DNA from: Symbiodinium natans
Lineage: Eukaryota; Sar; Dinophyceae; Suessiales; Symbiodiniaceae
Length of the DNA: 11,585 bases
Assembly (NCBI GenBank): GCA_905221605.1
Contig: CAJNDS010001661.1
Location: forward strand, 1-11,585
Direction of reading: 5' to 3'
Made by a program: the position numbers and the translations under genes. Every line of letters begins with the position of its first letter. Within the stretch, counting starts at the first letter, position 1. Positions 1 through 7,420 of the stretch are shown piece after piece. The notes below the pieces were generated by a model. It was not told the DNA's origin. It saw only the letters and a list, made by a program, of their open reading frames with translations, and did no database searches.

Positions 1-33
1 GAGGAAATCCATGGTGCCATGGAAGCTCATGGA

Positions 34-752
34 AACCCTCGCTGAAGCTTCTGACATCTTTTTCCAAAGCCGCAAAGCATGAGAAAACCAATCGACACCC
101 CGCGGAGATTTTGCAGGAACCCTCACAAAGCTCCACTGGAAGCTTTAAAGACCTGCGCACGACCTATATAAGAAAACCCACAGAAACCCCGCGGAAACCC
201 TCACACAGCCCTAAGAAACCCACGGAAACCCCTTCAAAGCTGTCAAAAACCATGGAAAACCCACGGTAACCTTCACAAGACATTAGAAAAACCTTCCGAG
301 AGCTTCAAAAACCTACGCAAAATCTAACAAAACCCACTGAAACCCCGCAAACCTTAGAAAACCCCAGGGAAACCATCTGAAAGCTATTAAAAAACCAAGG
401 CAAAACTTGACAAAACCCACGGACATCCGCGGAAACCCTCACAAAACTTTAGAGAAATTCAAGGAAAACCTCCGGAAAGTTCAAAAACTGCACAAAATCC
501 CACGGAAACCCTCACGAAACCCTTGAGGAACCTACCAAAACCATCCAATAGGTTTTAACACATGCACGAAATCTAAGGAAACCCACGGAAACCCTCAGAA
601 ACCCCGCGGAAACCCTCGCGAAACTGTAGGGAAACCCAGGGAAACCCTCCAGAAGCTTAACAAACATGAACGGAAACCCTGCGGAAACCCCTTTATCAGG
701 ACTGGATTCACCCTTTGGCAATTTACAAAGTTATTAAAGGACAGGTGCAGGA
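34..752. repeat. Diverged tandem monomers of about 80 bp, unit 1
   Basis: The word AACCCTCAC, or a close variant, recurs at 34, 118, 196, 268, 350, 434, 507, 590 and 675, with intervals of 84, 78, 72, 82, 84, 73, 83 and 85 bp. Most monomers end in CCACGGA or CCGCGGA and many carry an AAGCTT or AAGTTCAAAAAC block in the middle, so this is a true repeat and not just biased composition. Monomers within a unit are strongly diverged, while corresponding monomers of different units are nearly identical. That is the usual layout of a higher-order satellite. The last monomer (675-752) is weak. A TATATAAG word lies at 165-172. Minus-strand frames rich in GFP/VSAGF are translations of the GGGTTTCC word and not proteins. 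Confidence 0.85.
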
Positions 753-1520
753 AACCCGCCACCCAATCACCGCACGCCAACGTCAGTATTATACTACCGG
801 TCGTCCCCTAAAGGGTGAAGGACGCAAGAGGTGTTCTTCTGCTTCTGGCGAGGACTCGAGGACCTCTGTCAACCGGAGCGCCGAAGCTGGGGCATGCCTG
901 CCATACGAATCAATGGTCGCTGACCGTCTAAGAAGCACTTCGCACCTTCAGGCAGAACGTCAAGGTACACATTGGTCTTTCACCAATCGGGTTCAGAAAA
1001 AGGAATACAGTCTACGTCTGCCTGGCTTCACCGTCCACGTCACAACTTGCTATAGAACAAGACTGACTTCCTGCCTCAGGGTTCACACTCAACCCAAGGA
1101 CCTGACTGAAGGCATGACTGGTTTCTTGCACCCAAAGCTTTGACCCCGCGCATGGCTGTTGCTACAACCATACACTGCAGCTAGGCCACCAAGCAGCGCA
1201 CGGATGAGCTTGAACACCTCCGGCCGCGCACCGGCCGGCCGCGCCTGCGCCCTGCAACGAATGTGAAGCCTCTCGCATCGCCAAAAATCGGCCTTGAAGA
1301 CCTCGGCAACCTCCTCCACTGAGTACTTCGCTGAGCGAGTTGCGAAGGGCTTGCGACACCTTGGAAGCACAAACATGGACCCTACGGACTATGTCTGGGC
1401 ACTTTTTTCGCCGACGTGGCAGACATGGCGCAAGTACGCTAGCTGTGGCCTAGGAGCTGCTTGAGGCAAGAGCGCTCAGCGAGCAGCGGCTCAGATGCAA
1501 TCTGTTGAAGACACATGGCC
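753..1520. repeat. Unique spacer (segments B/C), unit 1
   Basis: Mostly non-repetitive sequence between the monomer array and the A-rich segment. Visible details are a 6-bp hairpin ATTGGT-CTTTC-ACCAAT at 971-987, a GC-rich patch at 1219-1252 holding two direct copies of CCGGCCGCGC around a GGCCGGCC palindrome, and a T6 run near 1404. A plus-strand frame beginning at TTG (715) stays open for 142 codons, but the same region in unit 2 is full of indels and in unit 3 has a 30-bp gap, so it is not a conserved protein. No RNA gene was recognised. Confidence 0.7.
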
Positions 1521-1763
1521 CGTAGGCGCAAAAATTAGCAAAAGTCTCTGAGAGTCTTGCAGATCTCAAGGCAACTTGAAAAAACAATCCGGCACAAAAT
1601 CCAGCAAAACAGGTCTACGTGCAAACAACAGCAAAGGTACATTGCAAAAATAGCAAACAAACGCAAAACAACGCAAATCTCCGAAATCTCCTGTAAACAA
1701 GGAACAACATTTAGGGCTGCTAAACACAAGCTAAAAGACAACCGCATGAAAGTGGCCTCCACA
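1521..1763. repeat. A-rich segment D, unit 1
   Basis: A-rich plus strand with many CAAAA, GCAAA and AAACAA words; it looks like low-complexity sequence but is well conserved between units. A frame starting at TTG 1557 is open into segment E, but an in-frame TAG sits just upstream at 1536 and no ATG begins it. The high lysine and arginine content of that frame follows from the A-rich composition. Confidence 0.6.
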
Positions 1764-2243
1764 GTTGCAGCTCCCTTTCTGCTGCACCATTACAAAAGCA
1801 AGCAGCTGCTTCGGACAAGCCCCTGATCCCCAAGCTTATGTTCTGCACGCTGCTCCCCAAAGTTCCTGGAACAAGGGCAGGCGCAGGCACGCTGACGAGA
1901 CCCAGCTGCGTGAGCCCAGGGCTCAAACTTGCGACCCCAAAAATGGGGCCGTCTCGCGGCCCCAAAAATGGGGCCAGGAAATGCACCCAGCTTCCCTTAT
2001 TATAATGTGTAAATACATGAAAAGGCTGGAACTGCGACCCCAAAATTGGGGCCGCCTGGCGGCCCCAATTTTGGTGTCGCTAAATCTGCATTTTTCGAGC
2101 CCCTGGGCTCCCCAGATTGCGACGCTACAGCAACTCTGACCCACAGGCAAGCTCCTAGCGTGGAGAATTTTTTTTTTAAAGAACAACGACCCTCCACAGG
2201 CAGCTTTCTTGCGGAAGTGATCAACATAACAGAAACGGGCACC
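1764..2243. repeat. 480-bp module E, unit 1
   Basis: Boundaries are set by the triplication in unit 3: the module runs from GTTGCAGC to GGGCACC. It contains a perfect 12-bp palindrome AAGCAGCTGCTT (1800-1811), the palindrome cassette (1931-2080), and a T-run near 2168 just before the end. This copy has CACCATTAC where all five others have CAGCATTAC. It carries CCAGGAAATGC and CCCTGGGCTCC, variants it shares with the middle module of unit 3 and with unit 4. A 124-codon frame from TTG 1765 covers most of it and is discussed under rejected items. Confidence 0.85.
1931..2080. other. Palindrome cassette (two paralogous hairpin pairs), unit 1
   Basis: Two related halves. The first (1931-1975) has CCCCAAAAATGGGG twice in direct order; GGCCCCAAAAATGGGGCC (1958-1975) can fold as a 7-bp stem with an AAAA loop. 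The second (2034-2080) is a 47-bp inverted repeat: two 23-nt arms with one mismatch around a single T, each arm containing its own CCCCAAAATTGGGG palindrome. The halves share the plan GCGACCCCAAAA...GGGGCCG...GCGGCCCC, so one half probably arose by duplication of the other. An AT-rich stretch (TTATTATAATGTGTAAATAC) lies between them. It may be a cruciform-forming DNA site, a structured RNA or a remnant of a foldback element; the sequence alone does not decide. Confidence 0.8.
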
Positions 2244-2554
2244 GGGGAGGCCACGCACAAGCGGACGTGACTTTTGCACACAAAAGCGGACCCAGAATCT
2301 GGCCTCGGAACAATTTCCTGCGCAAAGACCCGGAGCACATATGGAAAACCTACTCGGACCTACTCCTGCGGAAAAATACAGCTGGGTTAGCCCAGCGGTC
2401 ACTTCTGATTCTCCCTGTGCCATTAGCATCCACCTCCACAACCTCACCTGGCAGCGCTGCAAAGCCGCACGACACACTGCGCCGCTTGCATCTTGCCTGT
2501 CTGGACGAGCGCCGACCGCATCATGTGACAAATTCCAAAGCTTGAAGTAACGCT
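2244..2554. repeat. Spacer segment F, unit 1
   Basis: Non-repetitive link between module E and the next unit. It is conserved in order in all units but varies by short indels. No gene or RNA family was recognised. A minus-strand frame of 263 codons (2714-1923) crosses this segment, but it begins at GTG and is broken in units 2, 3 and 4. Confidence 0.6.
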
Positions 2555-2587
2555 GAGGAAATCCATGGTGCCATGGAAGCTTATGGA

Positions 2588-3304
2588 AACCCTTGCTGAA
2601 GCTTCTGACATCTTTTTCCAAAGCCGCAAAGCATGAGAAAACCAATCGAAACCCCGCGGAGATTTTGCAGGAACCCTCACAAAGCTCCACTAGAAGCTTT
2701 AAAGACCTGCGCACGACCTATATAAGAAAACCCACAGAAACCCCGCGGAAACCCTCACACAGCCCTAAGAAACCCACGGAAACCCCTTCAAAGCTGTCAA
2801 AAAACATGGAAAACCCACGGTAACCTTCACAAGACATTAGAAAAACCTTCCGAGAGCTTCAAAAACCTACGCAAAATCTAACAAAACCCACTGAAACCCC
2901 GCAAACCTTAGAAAACCCCAGGGAAACCATCTGAAAGCTTTTAAAAAACCAAGGCAAAACTTGACAAAACCCACGGACATCCGCGGAAACCCTCACAAAA
3001 CTTTAGAGAAACTCAAGGAAAACCTCCGGAAAGTTCAAAAACTGCACGAAATCCCACGGAAACCCTCACGAAACCCTTGAGGAACCTACCAAAACCATCC
3101 AATAAGTCTTAACACATGCACGAAATCTAAGGAACCCCACGGAAACCCCCAGAAACCCGCGGAAACCCTCGCGAAACTGTAGGGAAACCCAGGGAAACCC
3201 TCCAGAAGCTTAACAAACATGAACGGAAACCCTGCGGAAACCCCTTTATCAGGACTGGATTCACCCTTTGGCAATTTACAAAGTTATAAAGGACAGGTGC
3301 AGTA
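2588..3304. repeat. Diverged tandem monomers of about 80 bp, unit 2
   Basis: Same monomer series as in unit 1, almost base for base, including the TATATAAG word (2719-2726). Differences are scattered substitutions and one-base indels, for example GGAACCCCACGG in place of GGAAACCCACGG near 3131. This shows that homogenisation acts on the whole unit and not on single monomers. Confidence 0.85.
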
Positions 3305-4077
3305 AACCCGCCACCCAATCACCGCACGCCAATGTCAGTATTATACTACCGGTCGTCCCCTAAAGGGTGAAGGACGCAAGAGGTGTTCTAGATGCTGGAG
3401 AGGACATCTGTCAACGGATGCGCCGAAGCTGGGGGCATTGCCTGCCATACGAAGATGCACATGGTCGCTGACCGTCCCCCTGCCCCCTACCCTCTAAGAG
3501 CAATTCGCGCCTTTAAGGCAGAACAAGGTAACACATTGGTATTTCACCAATCGGGGTTTCAGAAAAGGGATAACAGTAGTCTACGTCTGCCGGGCTTTCA
3601 CGTTCTACCACGTCACACTTGCTATAGAACAAGACTGACTTTCCTGGCCTTCGGGTTCTGCAGACTCAAACCAAGGACCTGCTGAATGCATGACGGGTTT
3701 TTCTTGCACCAAAAGCTTTTAAGACCCCGCGCATGCGGTTGCTACAACCATAACACTGCAGCTAGGCAACACGCAGCCAGCCACGGATGAGCTTGGACAC
3801 CTCCGGCCGCGCACCGGCCGGCCGCGCCTGCGCCCCGCAACGAATGTGAAGCCTCTCGCATCGCCAAAATCGGCCTTGAAGACCTCGGCAACCTCCTCCA
3901 CTGAGTACTTCGCTGAGCGAGTTGCGAAGGGCTTGCGACACCTTGGAAGCACAAACATGGACCCTACGGACTATGTCTGGGCACTTTTTTCGCCGACGTG
4001 GCAGACATGGCGCAAGTACGCTAGCTGTGGCCTAGGAGCTGCTTGAGGCAAGAGCGCTCAGCGAGCAGCGGCTCAGA
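3305..4077. repeat. Unique spacer (segments B/C) with diverged patch, unit 2
   Basis: Same segment as in unit 1, but the stretch from about 3380 to 3790 differs strongly: many one-base homopolymer indels, substitutions and a C-rich insertion (CCCCCTGCCCCCTACCC near 3475-3491). From 3790 to 4077, including the GC-rich patch (3802-3835), it returns to near identity with unit 1. One A is missing in the CCAAAATCGG word, which shifts the frames relative to the other units. Confidence 0.7.
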
Positions 4078-4163
4078 TTTCGCATCGTTTTTGTGTTGTT
4101 TTTTTTGAGAATTTTTTTGATTTTTTTTTTTTTTGTTTTTTTTTTTTTTTTTTTTTGTTTTTT
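4078..4163. repeat. T-rich tract, found only in unit 2
   Basis: An 86-bp pyrimidine tract that is almost entirely T, with T14 (4121-4134) and T21 (4136-4156) runs broken by single Gs. It replaces about 12 bp (GCAATCTGTTGA) present at the same place in the other units. Read on the minus strand it is an A-rich tail-like sequence. It may be replication slippage on a T-run, or the tail of a minus-strand retroposed insertion; no body of an element and no target-site duplication was seen. Confidence 0.8.
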
Positions 4164-4425
4164 GACGGACACCATGGCCGTAGGCCGCAAAAATTACGCC
4201 AAAAAGTCTTTGAGAGTCTTGCAGATCTCAAGGCATCTTGAAAAAACAATCCGGCACAAAATCCGGCAAAACAGGTCTACGTGCAAACAAAAGCAAAAGT
4301 ACATTGCAAAAATAGCAAACAAACGCAAAACAACGCAAATCTCCGAAATCTCCTGTAAACAAGGAACAACATTTAGGGCTGCTAAACGCAAGCTAAAAGA
4401 CAACCGCATGAAAGTGGCCTCCACA
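4164..4425. repeat. A-rich segment D with altered 5' end, unit 2
   Basis: Equivalent of 1521-1763 in unit 1, but its beginning reads GACGGACACCATGGCCGTAG and continues with GCAAAAATTACGCC, where the other units have CCCGTAGGCGC and an in-frame TAG. The rest matches the other units closely. Confidence 0.6.
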
Positions 4426-4488
4426 GTTGCAGCTCCCTTTCTGCTGCAGCATTACAAAAGCAAGCAGCTGCTTCGGACAAGCCCCTGA
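4174..4488 (+). CDS. Doubtful 104-codon ORF, only in unit 2
   Basis: This frame starts at ATG 4174 in the good eukaryotic context ACCATGG, directly after the T-rich tract, and ends at TGA 4486. The predicted product is extremely basic (about 29 Lys/Arg against 3 Asp/Glu) and lacks any domain, signal peptide or membrane segment I recognise. The other three complete units have an in-frame TAG just upstream of the shared part and no ATG, so the frame exists only because of changes at the insertion. The basic composition follows from the A-rich DNA. It is most likely a chance ORF; a young gene born from satellite sequence is possible but unsupported. Confidence 0.1.
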   Translation: MAVGRKNYAKKSLRVLQISRHLEKTIRHKIRQNRSTCKQKQKYIAKIANKRKTTQISEISCKQGTTFRAAKRKLKDNRMKVASTVAAPFLLQHYKSKQLLRTSP

Positions 4489-4905
4489 TCCCCAAGCTTA
4501 TGTTCTGCACGCTGCTCCCCAAGGTTCCTGGAACAAGGGCAGGCGCAGGCACGCTGACGAGACCCAGCTGCGTGAGCCCAGGGCTCAAACTTGCGACCCC
4601 AAAAATTACGCCGTCTCGCGGCCCCAAAAATGGGGCCACGAAATGCACCCAGCTTCCCTTATTATAATGTGTAAATACATGAAAAGGCTGGAACTGCGAC
4701 CCCAACATTGGGGCCGCCTGGCGGCCCCAATTTTGGTGTCGCTAAATCTGCATTTTTCGAGCCCCTGCGCTCCCCAGATTGCGACGCTACAGCAACTCTG
4801 ACCCACAGGCAAGCTCCTAGCGTGGAGAATTTCTTTTTTTAAGAACAACGACCCTCCACAGGCAGCTTTCTTGCGGAAGTGATCAACATAATAGAAACGG
4901 GCACC
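4426..4905. repeat. 480-bp module E, unit 2
   Basis: Full-length module. It carries CCACGAAATGC and CCCTGCGCTCC, variants shared with the first and third modules of unit 3. Unlike all other copies, its first palindrome reads CCCCAAAAATTACGCC, which destroys that stem. Its inverted repeat has CCAACATTGG instead of CCAAAATTGG. Confidence 0.85.
4593..4742. other. Palindrome cassette with damaged first stem, unit 2
   Basis: Same length (150 bp) and plan as in unit 1. The first of the four palindromes is broken by a three-base change (GGG to TAC at about 4607-4609). The 47-bp inverted repeat at 4696-4742 has one more mismatch than in unit 1. If base pairing mattered in every unit, compensating changes would be expected; none is seen here. 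Confidence 0.75.
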
Positions 4906-5193
4906 GGGGAGGCCACGCACAAGCGGACGTGACTTTTGCACACAAAAGCGGACCCAGAATCTGGCCTCGGAACAATTTCCTGCGCAAAGACCCGGAGCAC
5001 ATATGGAAAACCTACTCGGACCTACTCCTGCGGAAAAATACAGCTGGGTTAGCCCCAGCGGTCACTTCTGATTCTCCCTGTGCCATCAGCATCCACCTCC
5101 ACAACCTCACCTGGCAGCGCTGCAAAGCCGCACGACACACTGCGCCGCTTGCATCTTGCCCGCCGACCGCATTCCAAAGCTTGAAGTAACGCT
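4906..5193. repeat. Spacer segment F, unit 2
   Basis: Equivalent of 2244-2554 but shorter, because two blocks of about 12 bp each are lost near 5160-5172. No gene or RNA was recognised. Confidence 0.6.
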
Positions 5194-5226
5194 GAGGAAA
5201 TCCATGGTGCCATGGAAGCTCATGGA

Positions 5227-5941
5227 AACCCTCGCTGAAGCTTCTGACATCTTTTTCCAAAGCCGCAAAGCATGAGAAAACCAATCGAAACCCCGCGGAG
5301 ATTTTGCAGGAACCCTCACAAAGCTCCACTGGAAGCTTTAAAGACCTGCGCACGACCTAAGAAAACCTACAGAAACCCCGCGGAAACCCTCACACAGCCC
5401 TAAGAAACCCACGGAAACCCCTTCAAAGCTGTCAAAAACCATGGAAAACCCACGGTAACCTTCACAAGACATTAGAAAAACCTTCCGAGAGCTTCAAATA
5501 CCTACGCAAAATCTAACAAAACCCACTGAAACCCCGCAAACCTTAGAAAACCCCAGGGAAACCATCTGAAAGCTTTTAAAAAACCAAGGCAAAACTTGAC
5601 AAAACCCACGGACATCCGCGGAAACCCTCACAAAACTTTAGAGAAATTCAAGGAAAACCTCCGGAAAGTTCAAAAACTGCACAAAATCCCACGGAAACCC
5701 TCACGAAACCCTTGAGGAACCTACCAAAACCATCCAATAGGTTTTAACACATGCACGAAATCTAAGGAAACCCACGGAAACCCTCAGAAACCCCGCGGAA
5801 ACCCTCGCGAAACTGTAGGGAAACCCAGGGAAACCCTCCAGAAGCTTAACAAACATGAACGGAAACCCTGCGTAAACCCCTTTATCAGGACTGGATTCAC
5901 CCTTTGGCAATTTACAAAGTTATTAAAGGACAGGTGCAGGA
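5227..5941. repeat. Diverged tandem monomers of about 80 bp, unit 3
   Basis: Same monomer series as unit 1. The TATATAAG word is missing here: a short deletion leaves GACCTAAGAAAAC near 5355-5367. One GGAAACCC is changed to GTAAACCC near 5871. Otherwise it is nearly identical to the first unit. Confidence 0.85.
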
Positions 5942-6699
5942 AACCCGCCACCCAATCACCGCACGCCAATGTCAGTATTATACTACCGGTCGTTCTTCTG
6001 CTTCTGGCGAGGACTCGAGGACCTCTGTCAACCGGAGCGCCGAAGCTGGGGCATGCCTGCCATACGAATCAATGGTCGCTGACCGTCTAAGAAGCACTTC
6101 GCACCTTCAGGCAGAACGTCAAGGTACACATTGGTCTTTCACCAATCGGGTTCAGAAAAAGGAATACAGTCTACGTCTGCCTGGCTTCACCGTCCACGTC
6201 ACAACTTGCTATAGAACAAGACTGACTTCCTGCCTCAGGGTTCATGTCAGACTCAACCCAAGGACCTGACTGAAGGCATGACTGGTTTCTTGCACCCAAA
6301 GCTTTGACCCCGCGCATGGCTGTTGCTACAACCATACACAGCTAGGCCACCAAGCAGCGCACGGATGAGCTTGGACACCTCCGGCCGCGCACCGGCCGGC
6401 CGCGCAAGCGCCCCGCAACGAATGTGAAGCCTCTCGCATCGCCAAAAAACGGCCTTGAAGACCTCGGCAACCTCCTCCACTGAGTACTTCGCTGAGCGAG
6501 TTGCGAAGGGCTTGCGACACCTTGGAAGCACAAACATGGACCCTACGGACTATGTCTGGGCACTTTTTTCGGCCAACAAATCAGGCTCCGACGGGGCAGA
6601 CATGGCGCAAGTACGCTAGCTGTGGCCTAGGAGCTGCTTGAGGCAAGAGAGCGCTCAGCGAGCAGCGGCTCAGATGCAATCTGTTGAAGACACATGGCC
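5942..6699. repeat. Unique spacer (segments B/C), unit 3
   Basis: Like unit 1 except for a 30-bp deletion after 5993 and a 16-bp insertion at 6572-6587 (GCCAACAAATCAGGCT) shared with unit 4. The GC-rich patch (6380-6413) is present. Neither indel is a multiple of three plus a restored frame, which argues against a protein across this segment. Confidence 0.7.
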
Positions 6700-6942
6700 C
6701 GTAGGCGCAAAACTTAGCAAAAGTCTCTGAGAGTCTTGCAGATCTCAAGGCATCTTGAAAAAACAATCCGGCACAAAATCCAGCAAAACAGGTCTACGTG
6801 CAAACAAAAGCAAAAGTACATTGCAAAAATAGCAAACAAACGCAATTCAACGCAAATCTCCGAAATCTCCTGTAAACAAGGAACAACATTTAGGGCTGCT
6901 AAACACAAGCTAAAAGACAACCGCATGAAAGTGGCCTCCACA
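6700..6942. repeat. A-rich segment D, unit 3
   Basis: Same A-rich segment as in unit 1, with GCAATTCAACGC where units 1 and 2 have GCAAAACAACGC; unit 4 shares this variant. No ATG-led conserved frame. Confidence 0.6.
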
Positions 6943-7420
6943 GTTGCAGCTCCCTTTCTGCTGCAGCATTACAAAAGCAAGCAGCTGCTTCGGACAAGCC
7001 CCTGATCCCCAAGCTTATGTTCTGCACGCTGCTCCCCAAGCTTCCTGGAACAAGGGCAGGCGCAGGCACGCTGACGAGACCCAGCTGCGTGAGCCCAGGG
7101 CTCAAACTTGCGACCCCAAAAATGGGGCCGTCTCGCGGCCCCAAAAATCGGGCCACGAAATGCACCCAGCTTCCCTTATTATAATGTGTAAATACATGAA
7201 AAGGCTGGAACTGCGACCCCAAAATTGGGGCCGCCTGGCGGCCCCAATTTTGGTGTCGCTAAATCTGCATTTTTCGAGCCCCTGCGCTCCCCAGATTGCG
7301 ACGCTACAGCAACTCTGACCCACAGGCAAGCTCCTAGCGTGGAGAATTTTTTTTAAAGAACAACGACCCTCCACAGGCAGCTTTCTTGCGGAAGTGATCA
7401 ACATAATAGAAACGGGCACC
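6943..7420. repeat. 480-bp module E, unit 3, first of three copies
   Basis: First copy in the triplication (478 bp). It carries CCACGAAATGC and CCCTGCGCTCC, like unit 2. Its second palindrome has TCGGGCC in place of TGGGGCC. It ends in GGGCACC and passes directly into GTTGCAGC of the next copy, with only about one shared base at the join. Confidence 0.9.
7110..7259. other. Palindrome cassette, unit 3 module 1
   Basis: 150 bp, same plan as at 1931-2080. The inverted repeat at 7213-7259 is as in unit 1, with the single mismatch in the outer part of the arms. The second small palindrome carries one C in the right arm that weakens its stem. Confidence 0.8.

Larger units (their letters stand above)
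1..2554. repeat. Higher-order tandem repeat, unit 1
   Basis: Complete unit, counted from GAGGAAATCC to the base before the same word at 2555; the choice of boundary is arbitrary because the array is continuous. It contains segments A (34-752), B/C (753-1520), D (1521-1763), E (1764-2243) and F (2244-2554). It serves here as the reference copy because it has neither the T-rich insertion of unit 2 nor the module triplication of unit 3. No frame is kept open in all the other units. This is a non-coding satellite-type unit by every test that can be made by eye; a transcribed non-coding RNA inside it cannot be excluded. Confidence 0.95.
2555..5193. repeat. Higher-order tandem repeat, unit 2
   Basis: Complete unit of 2639 bp, with the same segment order as unit 1. 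Three things set it apart. A patch from about 3380 to 3790 is much more diverged than its flanks. A T-rich tract at 4078-4163 replaces about 12 bp found in the other units. Two short deletions near the end (about 5160-5172) remove the words TGTCTGGACGAG and CATGTGACAA that occur in the other units. The inserted sequence explains most of the extra length. Confidence 0.95.

Noticed and set aside
178-700. AAACCC and CCCTAA words as telomeric repeat
   Set aside because: There is no run of a constant 6- or 7-base telomere unit; the words belong to the 80-bp monomers.
512-780. Minus-strand peptides rich in GFP and VSAGF words, repeated in each unit
   Set aside because: They are the translation of the GGGTTTCC repeat word in several frames at once, not a protein family.
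971-987. Hairpin ATTGGT-CTTTC-ACCAAT as a transcription terminator or part of a tRNA
   Set aside because: No T-run follows it, and no A-box/B-box pair or cloverleaf could be drawn around it.
715-1143. A 142-codon plus-strand frame in the spacer of unit 1
   Set aside because: TTG start; a 30-bp deletion in unit 3 and many frame-shifting indels in unit 2 show no constraint.
1089-1376. Minus-strand frame beginning MFVLPRCRKP, present in units 1-4
   Set aside because: It starts in ATG and has a plausible amphipathic stretch (KYSVEEVAEVFKAD), but single-base deletions in unit 2 (CCAAAATCGG) and unit 4 (GCGAAGGCTTG) shift it, so it is not maintained as a protein. A decayed gene fragment cannot be ruled out.
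1515-1545. CCGTAGGCGCAAAAATTAGC, looked at as a dinoflagellate spliced-leader candidate
   Set aside because: Only CCGTAG is shared; the rest of the leader and a following splice donor are missing.
1765-2139. A 124-codon plus-strand frame open in five of the six module copies (also 4427, 6944, 7422, 10443)
   Set aside because: It starts at TTG, not ATG. Most differences between copies change the amino acid, the sixth copy is broken by deletions, and the middle of the frame is only the palindrome cassette. Constant length simply reflects few indels in the module.
2300-2350. Words resembling U6 snRNA (CCTGCGCAAAGAC and GAGCACATATGG)
   Set aside because: In U6 the corresponding words come in the opposite order and the sequence between them does not match, so this is a chance likeness.
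1923-2714. A 263-codon minus-strand frame, the longest in the window
   Set aside because: It begins at GTG, spans the unit boundary and palindromes, and is broken in the corresponding places of units 2, 3 and 4. No domain was recognised.
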